A stretch of DNA of 64,000 bases from an uncultured Bacteroidia bacterium (GTDB lineage Bacteria; Bacteroidota; Bacteroidia; Bacteroidales; UBA932). This document shows, one piece after another, positions 43,239 to 51,286 of this stretch. The notes under the pieces are model-generated. The model had not been told where the DNA came from, ran no database searches, and saw nothing but the letters and a program-made list of their open reading frames with translations. Location: positions 1 to 64,000 of the forward strand of contig CACWLD010000009.1 of assembly GCA_902761655.1 (NCBI GenBank), written 5' to 3'. Within the stretch, counting starts at the first letter, position 1, and every line of letters begins with the position of its first letter. The translations under genes and the position numbers were made by a program.

Positions 43239-44247
43239 ACTGTTGATAGCAGGACCGTGCAGCGCAGAGAGCCGTGATCAGGTGCTTCAGGCTGCGCGGG
43301 CGGTGAAGGAGATAGGAGCGGACATCTTCCGTGCGGGGGTCTGGAAGCCCCGTACGCACCCCGGCTGTTTCGAGGGGATTGGAGAGCCTGCCCTTGACTG
43401 GCTTGCCCAGGTGCAGGAAACCCTGGGGCTTGAAGTCACCACGGAGGTCGCTTCTGCCCATCACGTCCGCCTTTGCCTTGAAAAAGGCATCCGCACTCTG
43501 TGGATAGGGGCAAGGACAACGACTAACCCCTTTATGGTGCAGGAGATAGCCGACGCCCTCAAGGGCAGCGGGGCAAAGGTTCTGGTAAAGAATCCGGTCA
43601 ACCCGGACGTGGACTTATGGATAGGAGCCGCCGAGAGGCTTGCCTCCAACGGAATAAATGACATTATCCTTGTACACAGGGGCTTCTCCAAGGGCCTTGC
43701 CGGCAGATACCGCAACGATCCAAAGTGGCACCTGCTGCTCCAGGTAAGGGAGCGTATGCCGCAGCTGCCGTTGATCTGCGACCCCAGCCATATAGCCGGA
43801 GAAAGGGAACTGGTTCCGGAAATAGCCCAAAGGGCTATGGACCTTGGACTTGACGGCCTTATGATAGAATGCCATCCGGATCCTTCAGTGGCGCTCAGCG
43901 ATGCTTCCCAGCAGTTGACTCCTGCAAGTCTCAAAGAACTTCTGGACAACCTTGTTACAAGGGTTCAGGACAGTTCGGACGCGGCATACAGGGACCGCCT
44001 TGAAATGCTCCGCTCCCAGATAGATTCCCTGGATGCGGACATCATTGACAACCTTGCCCGCAGGATGGAGATAAGCCGCCAAATAGGGGCGTTGAAGAGG
44101 GAGAACGGTATTTCCATAGTGCAGCCCGTCAGATGGGGCCGCGTAATGCAGGATGCGCTGCAGAGGGCGGCTGCATCGGGCTTGGAAGAAGAACTTGTGA
44201 ACAAGATTTTTGCGCTGATACACGAAGCGTCAGTAAGACAGCAATAA
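43231..44247 (+). CDS. Bifunctional DAHP synthase / type II chorismate mutase
   Basis: The protein has 338 residues. Residues about 1-250 form a DAHP synthase of the KDO8P-synthase-like type: AGPCSAES, GVWKPRTHPGCFEG, WIGARTTTNPF, LICDPSHIAG, GLMIECHPDPS. Residues about 255-338 form an AroQ-type chorismate mutase: RLEMLRSQIDSLDADIIDNL, RRMEISRQIGALKRENG. The fusion makes DAHP for the shikimate pathway and prephenate for Phe and Tyr, and is standard in Bacteroidales. The mutase domain may feedback-regulate the synthase. The start overlaps the M64 gene. Confidence 0.94.
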   Translation: MNKLLIAGPCSAESRDQVLQAARAVKEIGADIFRAGVWKPRTHPGCFEGIGEPALDWLAQVQETLGLEVTTEVASAHHVRLCLEKGIRTLWIGARTTTNPFMVQEIADALKGSGAKVLVKNPVNPDVDLWIGAAERLASNGINDIILVHRGFSKGLAGRYRNDPKWHLLLQVRERMPQLPLICDPSHIAGERELVPEIAQRAMDLGLDGLMIECHPDPSVALSDASQQLTPASLKELLDNLVTRVQDSSDAAYRDRLEMLRSQIDSLDADIIDNLARRMEISRQIGALKRENGISIVQPVRWGRVMQDALQRAAASGLEEELVNKIFALIHEASVRQQ

Positions 44248-44270
44248 CATTACCATCAAACAGATATAAT

Positions 44271-45833
44271 ATGAAGAGATTAATCATTTTGGCTGCTTTC
44301 GCAGCATTGGCACTTTGCTCCTGCAACAATAGCAAGCAGAGTGCGGTGAAAGGCCCCATTACAACCGGAGACGACTGCATTGTCAGGACAACCAGCGGAA
44401 AGATAATGGGTTACAACGATGCCGGCATCTACACATTCAAGGGTGTGCCCTATGCCAAGGCAGAACGTTTTATGCCACCGACGGACCCGGACAAGTGGGA
44501 TAATGTAAGAAAGACCCAGTCCTACGGCCCTCAGGCTATGCAGAACCAGAATATGAGGTGGGGCGGACAGCCGTCCGACTATGATTTCGGTTTCGAATTC
44601 AAGAATGAGAAGAGCTCGGAGAACTGCCAGGTGCTCAACGTGTGGACTCCTGCCCTGGACGGAAAGAAGCGTCCTGTTTTCCTGTGGATCCACGGTGGCG
44701 GCTACGCCAGCGGATCTGCAATCTTCCTCCCGGCACAGGAAGGAAGGGCACTTGCTGAGAAGGGTGACATTGTAGTAGTAACTGTCAACCATCGTCTTAA
44801 CATCCTTGGTTACATAGATCTTACAGCCCTCGGCGGAAAATATTCAGAGTCCGTGAACCTTGGAATGCAGGACCTTGTAAAGGCTCTGGAGTGGATACAC
44901 AATAACATCGAGGCGTTCGGAGGAGATCCCAACTGCGTTACCATAGGAGGCCAGAGCGGCGGTGGCGGAAAGACTTCCACACTTATGGCAATGCCTTCTG
45001 CAAAGGGACTTTTCCACAGGGCTGTGGTACAGAGCGGCTCTACGCTCCGTCAGCAGGAGCCTGAGCGCAGCAAGGCCCTTGGCGTCGCTGTAGTGGAGGA
45101 ACTCGGTCTCAAACCTGGACCTGACGTAGACCTGAGCGGATTTACATACGAAGAGCTTGTAGCCGCAGGAAGCCGCGCAACCCGCAGGGTGGGCGGAAGC
45201 TTCGGCCCCGTCGTAGACGGCAAGTACCTCATCCAGCATCCATTCGACCCTATGGGAGCTGAAATCAGCAAGGATGTCCCTATGCTCATAGGTTCCAACC
45301 TCAATGAGTTTACATATACCAACAACGTGGTTCTGGATATGGAGCAGGTAAAGGCACGCCTTGGCTCAAGGCTTGGAGATAAATTTGACCAGTACGTGGC
45401 CGATTTCGAGAGCATTTATCCGGGCCAGGCTCCAAAGGAACTGGTTTATACCGACTTCAGGACACGCGGCAACGTCATCAAGCAGGCAACTGCAAAGCAG
45501 GCCCAGGGAGGTGCAAACGCTTATGTATATCTCTTCTCCTGGAAATCACCTGTCAATGACTATGCGCTTTCCGCCTGCCACGGAATGGAACTTCCGTTTA
45601 TGTTCAACAACGTAGCCAACCAGAGGGAGATGACTGGCGGAACACCTGAGGCTTATAAGATGGCCGACGTTGTCAGCGACGCCTGGATAGCCTTCATCAA
45701 GACAGGTGACCCCAACTGCGCCAGCCTGCCCGCCTGGGAGCCGTTCAACCCGCAGGAGCACAACACTATGATTCTTGACAACACCTGCAAGATGGTCAAG
45801 AATTTCGATGATGTGATGCTGCAGTATAACTAG
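44271..45833 (+). CDS. Type B carboxylesterase, lipoprotein
   Basis: The protein has 520 residues. The signal peptide ends with a lipobox at LCSC. The alpha/beta-hydrolase has the oxyanion region WIHGGGYASGS and nucleophile Ser229 in GGQSGGGG. The expected Glu lies in GSNLNEFTYT and the His in ACHGMELPF. It would hydrolyse esters in the periplasm or at the surface; the substrate is unknown. The frame is open upstream, but the ATG at 44271 starts the signal peptide. The stop shares a CTAG with the convergent TlpA-like gene. Confidence 0.9.
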   Translation: MKRLIILAAFAALALCSCNNSKQSAVKGPITTGDDCIVRTTSGKIMGYNDAGIYTFKGVPYAKAERFMPPTDPDKWDNVRKTQSYGPQAMQNQNMRWGGQPSDYDFGFEFKNEKSSENCQVLNVWTPALDGKKRPVFLWIHGGGYASGSAIFLPAQEGRALAEKGDIVVVTVNHRLNILGYIDLTALGGKYSESVNLGMQDLVKALEWIHNNIEAFGGDPNCVTIGGQSGGGGKTSTLMAMPSAKGLFHRAVVQSGSTLRQQEPERSKALGVAVVEELGLKPGPDVDLSGFTYEELVAAGSRATRRVGGSFGPVVDGKYLIQHPFDPMGAEISKDVPMLIGSNLNEFTYTNNVVLDMEQVKARLGSRLGDKFDQYVADFESIYPGQAPKELVYTDFRTRGNVIKQATAKQAQGGANAYVYLFSWKSPVNDYALSACHGMELPFMFNNVANQREMTGGTPEAYKMADVVSDAWIAFIKTGDPNCASLPAWEPFNPQEHNTMILDNTCKMVKNFDDVMLQYN

Positions 45834-46864
45834 TTGGCTGAGACGTATTTGGCTATCTCGGCTGCTATTGCAGGGCCGCGGAGCTCACGCTTGAGAATGG
45901 TGCCGTCCGGACCAAAAAGGATAATGTGAGGGATACCGTCAATTCCATACAGGTCAGTAGGAATTTGCTGTGCGTTCACAATCTGGTTCCACGGAAGCTC
46001 AAGCTCCTCCGCGGCCCTCTTTGTATCTTCCAGCTTGTCCCATACGGCAACGCTCAGGATGTCGAACTTGTCGCCTCCGTAGGTGGCGTATACGTCCTTG
46101 ATGTTGGGAATCTCACGGATGCAGGGTCCGCACCAGCTTGCCCAGAAGTCAACAAGGATGTATTTGCCCTTGCCAATGTAGTCTGAGAACTTGACAGTGC
46201 TCTTCTCAGGGTTCTCCGGGTCCTGTACCACGGTGAAATCCACGAACTTTCCGCCCTCGGCAGTAGATTTCTTGGCATCCAGGCTTGTGAGGATCTCTTT
46301 AACCTGATCCTTTTCCTTCAAATTGGGGGAGAGGTATCCGATCACCTTCTCAAGCTGGTCCAGGGGAAGCATATAATAGATGTTGGTTATGGATGTCAGG
46401 CCAACCGCATTGTCCGGATTGTCCTTGATGGCGTCTACGCAGTATGAGAGGAATTCCTGCTCCAACTGACTCTCGCTCAGGATGTCTTCCTTGGAAAGGA
46501 GGGCGTCTACGCCCTGCATAAAGCTGTCGTACTTTGCCTGGGTGGAGATCTTTGGCTTGTCCGATGTCACCGTAGGTGTGGTTTCGCCAAAATTGATTGT
46601 CAGGACCGTTCCGTCAGGCACGAACTCTACGGAAGTCATATCGGCTACGATGTTGCCAACGGTGGTGATGTCCGTGGGAACCTCCACGCTGAACTTTCCG
46701 TCCTTGACCTCTACCATCTGCTCTATTTCCATATCTGGAATTGTGAGCAGGACGGCTTCAGGCGCGTCTGAAGAGAATGATCCGTTGATGGTTGTGATGT
46801 CGGATACTTTGGCGCAGCCTGCAAAAAATATGGCCGCGAACAGGATTAGGTACAATTTTCTCAT
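45830..46864 (-). CDS. TlpA-like thiol-disulfide oxidoreductase, lipoprotein
   Basis: The protein has 344 residues. A lipobox is at FFAGC (Cys17). An N-terminal beta domain similar to DUF4369 is followed by a helical linker and a thioredoxin domain with WASWCGPC (C245, C248) and the cis-Pro region GIDGIPHIILFGPDG. It probably acts as a periplasmic disulfide reductant, for example in cytochrome or sulfur-protein maturation. The promoter box TATCTTTG is 7 bp upstream of the start, so the leader is very short. The end is a CTAG shared with the esterase gene. Confidence 0.9.
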   Translation of the reverse strand: MRKLYLILFAAIFFAGCAKVSDITTINGSFSSDAPEAVLLTIPDMEIEQMVEVKDGKFSVEVPTDITTVGNIVADMTSVEFVPDGTVLTINFGETTPTVTSDKPKISTQAKYDSFMQGVDALLSKEDILSESQLEQEFLSYCVDAIKDNPDNAVGLTSITNIYYMLPLDQLEKVIGYLSPNLKEKDQVKEILTSLDAKKSTAEGGKFVDFTVVQDPENPEKSTVKFSDYIGKGKYILVDFWASWCGPCIREIPNIKDVYATYGGDKFDILSVAVWDKLEDTKRAAEELELPWNQIVNAQQIPTDLYGIDGIPHIILFGPDGTILKRELRGPAIAAEIAKYVSAN

Positions 46865-46871
46865 AATGTGG

Positions 46872-46879
46872 CAAAGATA
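46872..46879 (-). promoter_or_regulatory. -7 box of the TlpA-like gene
   Basis: TATCTTTG on the minus strand fits TAnnTTTG and lies 7 bp before the ATG at 46864, giving a nearly leaderless transcript. No -33 TTG was found at the usual distance. Confidence 0.55.
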
Positions 46880-46906
46880 CTATTTTTCTCATTATAAAAA
46901 TAGTGC

Positions 46907-46914
46907 TATATTTG
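46907..46914 (+). promoter_or_regulatory. -7 box of the outer-membrane barrel gene
   Basis: TATATTTG fits TAnnTTTG, 31 bp before the ATG. A TTTT rather than TTTG lies 19 bp upstream. The leader is A-rich, as is common before highly expressed Bacteroidota genes. Confidence 0.55.
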
Positions 46915-46945
46915 CAGCACAAAGTTTAACCAAAACATTCTTAAA

Positions 46946-47515
46946 ATGAAGAAAATTCTTGTAGCAGCTATCCTTCTTTTGAGCTGCATAGGTGCATCTG
47001 CACAGAGATTTGGCGTAGGTGGAGGTTTTATCAACTCTTCCATCAAGCAGAACGGTGACGGCGACGCTCTGAACGGAGGTTACGTTCAGGCAACTGCTGA
47101 CCTTGACCTCAGCAGCGTTTTCAGCGTAGTTGCAGGCTTTAGGTATGTTTATACCGGCGGTCAGAAAGACCTCATCTTCTTCGATGGTAAAACATCAAAC
47201 CATACCCTTGGAATACCTGTAATGGCAAAGGCCAATCTCTTCAACAATGGTGATCTCAAGGCATTCTTCTTCGCAGGCCCTACATTCTACTATGGTGTTT
47301 CATCCAAGAGTGAGGTTGGTGGCTTCAAAGTTGACAACTATGATGGTTTCTTAAGGCCGTTCAACGTAACTGTAGGTGCAGGCATAGGTCTCGATGCGAT
47401 GGAAGCCGTAAGGTTCACAGTAGGTTATGACTATGGTGTTACCAATAGGTATCAGAGCGACAGCGTAAAGGCTAACAGCTCTGACATCCGCTTTGGTGTA
47501 GCATTCCTGTTCTAA
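46946..47515 (+). CDS. Small outer-membrane beta-barrel protein
   Basis: The protein has 189 residues with a signal peptide ending at ASAQ. Alternating strands rich in Gly and aromatic residues (VVAGFRYVYTGGQ, AFFFAGPTFYYGVS, VRFTVGYDYGVTNRY) and a C-terminal Phe (FGVAFLF) indicate an eight-stranded OmpX/OmpA-like barrel. There is no peptidoglycan-binding domain. Codons are more T- and A-rich than in its neighbours. A strong terminator follows 23 bp after the stop. The function is unknown. Confidence 0.82.
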   Translation: MKKILVAAILLLSCIGASAQRFGVGGGFINSSIKQNGDGDALNGGYVQATADLDLSSVFSVVAGFRYVYTGGQKDLIFFDGKTSNHTLGIPVMAKANLFNNGDLKAFFFAGPTFYYGVSSKSEVGGFKVDNYDGFLRPFNVTVGAGIGLDAMEAVRFTVGYDYGVTNRYQSDSVKANSSDIRFGVAFLF

Positions 47516-47538
47516 TCAGTTGAATTTAGATTCTATTA

Positions 47539-47587
47539 TTCTCACGGAGCAAAAGATTCAGTATCTTTGCCCCGTGAGAACTTTTTT
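47539..47587 (+). terminator. Strong intrinsic terminator of the barrel gene, overlapping the next promoter and start
   Basis: TTCTCACGG (47539-47547) pairs exactly with CCGTGAGAA (47572-47580). The inner GCAAAAGAT and ATCTTTGC continue the stem with one bulge. TCAGT forms the loop and CTTTTTT follows. The 3' arm contains the -7 box TATCTTTG (47562-47569) and the GTG start (47574) of the DUF5106 gene. Confidence 0.8.
47562..47569 (+). promoter_or_regulatory. -7 box of the DUF5106 gene, inside the terminator stem
   Basis: TATCTTTG fits TAnnTTTG and is 4 nt before the GTG start. A transcript starting here would be leaderless and would lack the 5' arm of the terminator hairpin, so it would not terminate. 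Confidence 0.55.
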
Positions 47588-48497
47588 ATATGGTTGCTGT
47601 GTGGCCCTGTGCGTTCTTTGCGCAGGTTGCGTCCGGGGTGGGAAAAAGGCCTCGGAGGCTCAGCAGCGTCCATATTCCTTCCAGATTCCTTCCGCTCCGT
47701 CACTGATGGACCCGGCCTCGGCGCAAGGCTGGCTTTGCGAGCATTATTGGGATAACTTTGACTTTTCTGACACCTCAATACCGCAGAGAATAGACAGTAC
47801 AACCTTCGGCACCGCATTTATGACTTTTGCATTGATGCTTGAATCAAGGCCGGACGTAGGAGTCAGGGCAATGGAGTCCCTTATGGGCAAGGCATCGGCC
47901 AATGCGGAAATGCTGGAGCTTTTCAGCAGCATCAGCCGCCAGGTCTTTGGCGATCCCAATTCCGAATTGCGCAGTGACGAACTGTATCTCCCGGTGCTGG
48001 AGACCCGCGCAGAAAGTCCTTTCCTGGACGATGCGCAGCGCGACAGGGCAGCCTTCCAGGCAATGGTTGCGGCGCGCAACCGCGTGGGAACCCCCGCGGA
48101 AGATTTCAGCTATCTGACAATCCAAGGCCGCCCGGGCAGCCTCTACGGCATAAAAGCTCCCAACACGCTGATTTTCTTCAGCAATCCGGGATGTGATATG
48201 TGCCGGGCCGTAAGGGAGGCAATGCACCAGTCTTCAGTCATTACTGAAATGGTGCGCAGCCGCAAGCTTGTGGTCCTTGCCCTGTATCCTGACGAAGACA
48301 CGGACTTGTGGCTGTCCTACAGGGATGAGATCCCTTCGGACTGGATCAACGCCCGCGACCCCGGAAGCACTATATCGGAGTCCGGCTTGTATGACCTCAA
48401 GGCAATACCAAGCCTCTATCTGCTTGACGCAGACAAGACGGTTTTGCTTAAGGATTGTACGGATGTGCGGCAGATAGAGGCCGCGCTCTCAAGATAG
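47574..48497 (+). CDS. DUF5106-type thioredoxin-like lipoprotein
   Basis: With the GTG start the protein has 307 residues and a lipoprotein signal peptide ending LCAGC (Cys19). The block PSAPSLMDPASAQGWLCEHY followed by WDNFDFSDT is the conserved start of DUF5106. A thioredoxin-like domain follows with CDMC (C207, C210) in FFSNPGCDMCRA and a cis-Pro site LKAIPSLYLLDAD. It probably works as a periplasmic thiol-disulfide protein. An alternative start at 47520 would put the promoter and terminator inside the gene and displace the signal peptide. It converges on the GldE-like gene with a one-base gap. Confidence 0.8.
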   Translation: MRTFLYGCCVALCVLCAGCVRGGKKASEAQQRPYSFQIPSAPSLMDPASAQGWLCEHYWDNFDFSDTSIPQRIDSTTFGTAFMTFALMLESRPDVGVRAMESLMGKASANAEMLELFSSISRQVFGDPNSELRSDELYLPVLETRAESPFLDDAQRDRAAFQAMVAARNRVGTPAEDFSYLTIQGRPGSLYGIKAPNTLIFFSNPGCDMCRAVREAMHQSSVITEMVRSRKLVVLALYPDEDTDLWLSYRDEIPSDWINARDPGSTISESGLYDLKAIPSLYLLDADKTVLLKDCTDVRQIEAALSR

Positions 48498-48498
48498 G

Positions 48499-49533
48499 CT
48501 ATTTGCGGCGTTTCTGCTGCATCTCCCAGATTTCCTTTGCAAGGGCCTGCATATTGGGAACGGTGTCGTTCTCGTCCACAATTTCGCGCTCCAGGAGGGT
48601 TTCCAGGATGTCTTCGAAGGTCAGGATTCCCTGGAAACAGCCGTAATCGTCAATTATGCAGGAAATCTGTTCCTTCTTCTGGAGCATTGCGTCCCAGATG
48701 TCGCCAAGGGTGGTCTCCTCGTTGAAGAGGTCAATGTCCCTGCGGATGCTGGAGAGGGTGCGGTCGAACTTGTCGTCGGCGAGAAGCTGGAGGGCATCGG
48801 AGCGCAGGATGTATCCTGTAATGTACTCGTCGCTCTTGTCATAGACGGGGATGCGGCTGAAAGGCCTGTAATCCTTGCATTTATAGAAGGCCTTCACGGT
48901 CATCGACTCCGGGGCTATGGCGCATACCACCCTTGGGGTCATTGCCTCGTAGGCCGGGATGTCGTCCATCTTGATGAGGTTCTGGATTATGGTGTTCTCG
49001 TCCTCGTCCAGGACTTCCTCCTCCTCAGCCACGTTGGCAATGGCGCTGACTTCCTCGCGCGAGATTGCGGCCTCGTCAGGTTCTGGGACAAATATGCCCG
49101 AAATCCACTCCATCACTTTGACGAAGGGCCACATAAGCACCAGCAGGACGCTGATGCATTTGCCCGTGAATCCCATCAGGTGCCTCCAATAGTGTGCCCC
49201 GATGGTTTTGGGGATGATCTCTGAGAATATGAGTATGAGAATGGTTGTTATGGCGCTTACAACGCCAAACCACGCGCTTCCAAAAAGCAGCGTGGCCTGC
49301 CGTCCCACGCCTGCCGCGCCAATTGTATTGGCTATTGTGTTCAGGCTCAGGATGGCGGCTATTGGACGGTTGGTGTCCTGTTTGTATTCCTTGAACTTGG
49401 TGGCAACCTTGTAACCCTCCTCCTCCCTCATCGTAATGTACGACAGGGGAGTGGAGAGCAAGGATGCTTCAAGTATGGAGCACAGGGCTGAGATGAGTAG
49501 CGCTCCAAGGAGGAATAACAGCAGCAGACCCAT
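48499..49533 (-). CDS. GldE-like CNNM/CBS membrane protein
   Basis: The protein has 344 residues. The CNNM (DUF21) domain has about three to four membrane segments (residues 1-140) with SILEASLLSTPLSYI and SEIIPKTIGAHYW. A pair of CBS domains follows (about 190-320; MTPRVVCAIAPESMTV and IPVYDKSDEYITGYI). The C-terminal CorC/HlyC domain is short or missing. In gliding Bacteroidota this family is called GldE; elsewhere it is linked to magnesium or cobalt transport. Gliding is not implied here. The ATG overlaps the POT stop by one base (TGATG), so the two genes are coupled. Confidence 0.83.
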   Translation of the reverse strand: MGLLLLFLLGALLISALCSILEASLLSTPLSYITMREEEGYKVATKFKEYKQDTNRPIAAILSLNTIANTIGAAGVGRQATLLFGSAWFGVVSAITTILILIFSEIIPKTIGAHYWRHLMGFTGKCISVLLVLMWPFVKVMEWISGIFVPEPDEAAISREEVSAIANVAEEEEVLDEDENTIIQNLIKMDDIPAYEAMTPRVVCAIAPESMTVKAFYKCKDYRPFSRIPVYDKSDEYITGYILRSDALQLLADDKFDRTLSSIRRDIDLFNEETTLGDIWDAMLQKKEQISCIIDDYGCFQGILTFEDILETLLEREIVDENDTVPNMQALAKEIWEMQQKRRK

Positions 49534-51218
49534 CAGGCTTCTTCAGTTGCGGCTTCCAGTTTCTTGAGGAATGCGAACATTACAAAGCCGGATATTACAC
49601 AGAGTGCTATGAGAACTGTCCAGTTAACCCACAGGGGAACATTGTCCCACAGCATTGAAGGGATTGAACTGAGGTAGTTTCCAATTGCGGTTGCGGCAAA
49701 CCAGCAACCCATCATAAGGCCTTTGTACTTGGGAGGGGCCACCTTGGAAACGAATGATATTCCCATAGGGGAGAGGAGAAGCTCTGCGAATGTAAGTACC
49801 AGGTATGTGCTGATAAGGTATGTAGGTACAACCGGATCAGGAGATACTCCACCAACGGCCTTGAGGGCGGAAGGAGCCGGCTGGCCGTTTGATGCGGCGA
49901 GCATTATGAGATAACCAAGTGCCGCTACGAACATTCCAAGGCCGATCTTCTTTGGTGCGGAAGGTTCCTTGCCCTTCTTTGCCAGGGCTCCGAAGATAGC
50001 CATTGATACAGGGGTAAGGGCTACCACAAAGAACGGGTTGAACTGCTGGAACTGCTGAGGCAGGATGTGGAGGGTGGAATCCATTCCGGCGTAAATGGCA
50101 TAGGCGCCAACCCAGAGGAGAACCGTTATCACTGAGCAGAGGATCTTGGACTTGGAAGACTCTGACTGGAATATGCCGAACAGGGTGTACACTGAAACTG
50201 CGATCAGGAACAGCGGCCAGATGTTGAATCCTATACGGAGCGGGCCGGAAACGGTATCCTGGGTGTAGTCACGTGCGAAGTATGTCAGTGAGGAGCCGTT
50301 CTGGTGGAATGCCATCCAGAAGAAGATAACCACTGCGAACACGAATATGAGGGCCACGATGCGGTCCTTTGTCTGCTTTGGTGTAAGTTCCACAACCTTC
50401 TCGTTGGATGCGGCAGCCTGCTTTGCGTTGACATCCGTGTGCTTGAACCAGGAGCGGAAGCCGAAGTAGATTGCCATTGAGAATATCAGGGATATGCAGG
50501 CTACTGCGAAACCCAGGTTGTAGGCGGTGGAAAGATGGTTGATGTAATACTGGCTGAAGTCGCTGAGGCTCATAGAGGCTACGTCTGAGCCGGGCATCAT
50601 TGCCTGGAGGGCTTGCAGGGCACCTGTGTCCTGCAGGGTCCCGTTAAGGCACTGGTGCGCAAGGGCGGGGATGTCGGCCTTGTAGATGAGTCCGGACTTT
50701 GCAAGGTGGCTGTTGGTGAGCGCGGTGGCTGCGGTAGGGGCGAACATAGCGCCTACGTTGATAGCCATATAGAAGAGGCTGAAGCCGGAGTCACGCTTGG
50801 CGCTGTACTTGGGATCGTCATAAAGGTTACCCGTCATTACCTGCAGGTTGCCCTTGAAGAGACCGGTGCCCACGGCAATGAGCAGCAGGGCGCCTATCAT
50901 CATTGTGAGGGCGAGGCCGCGACCCTGGAAAGCATCGGTTGGGATTGCCAGAAGGAGGTATCCCAGGAACATTATTGAAACGCCGGTGACTACGCATTTG
51001 CCGTAGCCGATCTTGTCAGCGAGCCATCCGCCCAGGACGGGCATAAAGTAGACGGCCGCCAGGAAAATGGCGTAGAACTGGCCCGCGGCGGCTGCGGTGA
51101 AGCCGAACTTTGCCTGCAGGAAAAGCAGGAAGATGGCCAGCATTGTGTAGTAGCCGAACCGTTCGCCTGTGTTGGCAAGCGCAAGGGCGAACAGTCCTTT
51201 AGGTTGGTTCTTGAACAT
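49533..51218 (-). CDS. POT/PTR2-family proton-coupled oligopeptide transporter
   Basis: The protein has 561 residues with 12-14 membrane segments. The signature NTGERFGYYTM matches the ExxERFxYY proton-coupling motif of peptide transporters, and LLIAVGTGLFKGNLQVMTGNLY is the second family motif. It imports di- and tripeptides across the inner membrane. With the dipeptidyl peptidases of this window it makes a plausible route for peptide feeding. The GldE-like gene is translationally coupled downstream. Confidence 0.93.
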   Translation of the reverse strand: MFKNQPKGLFALALANTGERFGYYTMLAIFLLFLQAKFGFTAAAAGQFYAIFLAAVYFMPVLGGWLADKIGYGKCVVTGVSIMFLGYLLLAIPTDAFQGRGLALTMMIGALLLIAVGTGLFKGNLQVMTGNLYDDPKYSAKRDSGFSLFYMAINVGAMFAPTAATALTNSHLAKSGLIYKADIPALAHQCLNGTLQDTGALQALQAMMPGSDVASMSLSDFSQYYINHLSTAYNLGFAVACISLIFSMAIYFGFRSWFKHTDVNAKQAAASNEKVVELTPKQTKDRIVALIFVFAVVIFFWMAFHQNGSSLTYFARDYTQDTVSGPLRIGFNIWPLFLIAVSVYTLFGIFQSESSKSKILCSVITVLLWVGAYAIYAGMDSTLHILPQQFQQFNPFFVVALTPVSMAIFGALAKKGKEPSAPKKIGLGMFVAALGYLIMLAASNGQPAPSALKAVGGVSPDPVVPTYLISTYLVLTFAELLLSPMGISFVSKVAPPKYKGLMMGCWFAATAIGNYLSSIPSMLWDNVPLWVNWTVLIALCVISGFVMFAFLKKLEAATEEA

Positions 51219-51253
51219 ATCTGTATTATTTTGTCATTGAATTCTAGTATCTA

Positions 51254-51261
51254 CAAATATA
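51254..51261 (-). promoter_or_regulatory. -7 box of the POT transporter operon
   Basis: TATATTTG on the minus strand fits TAnnTTTG, 35 bp before the ATG at 51218. The divergent box for the acyltransferase gene lies 12 bp away. No good -33 TTG was seen. Confidence 0.55.
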
Positions 51262-51273
51262 AGAATAATTTGG

Positions 51274-51281
51274 TATATTTG
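51274..51281 (+). promoter_or_regulatory. -7 box of the LpxL-like gene, 5 nt from the ATG
   Basis: TATATTTG fits TAnnTTTG. Possible starts are GTG 51281, ATG 51284 and ATG 51287. Transcription should begin at about 51287, so the last of these, in a leaderless mRNA, is the most consistent. Confidence 0.55.
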
Positions 51282-51286
51282 TGATG

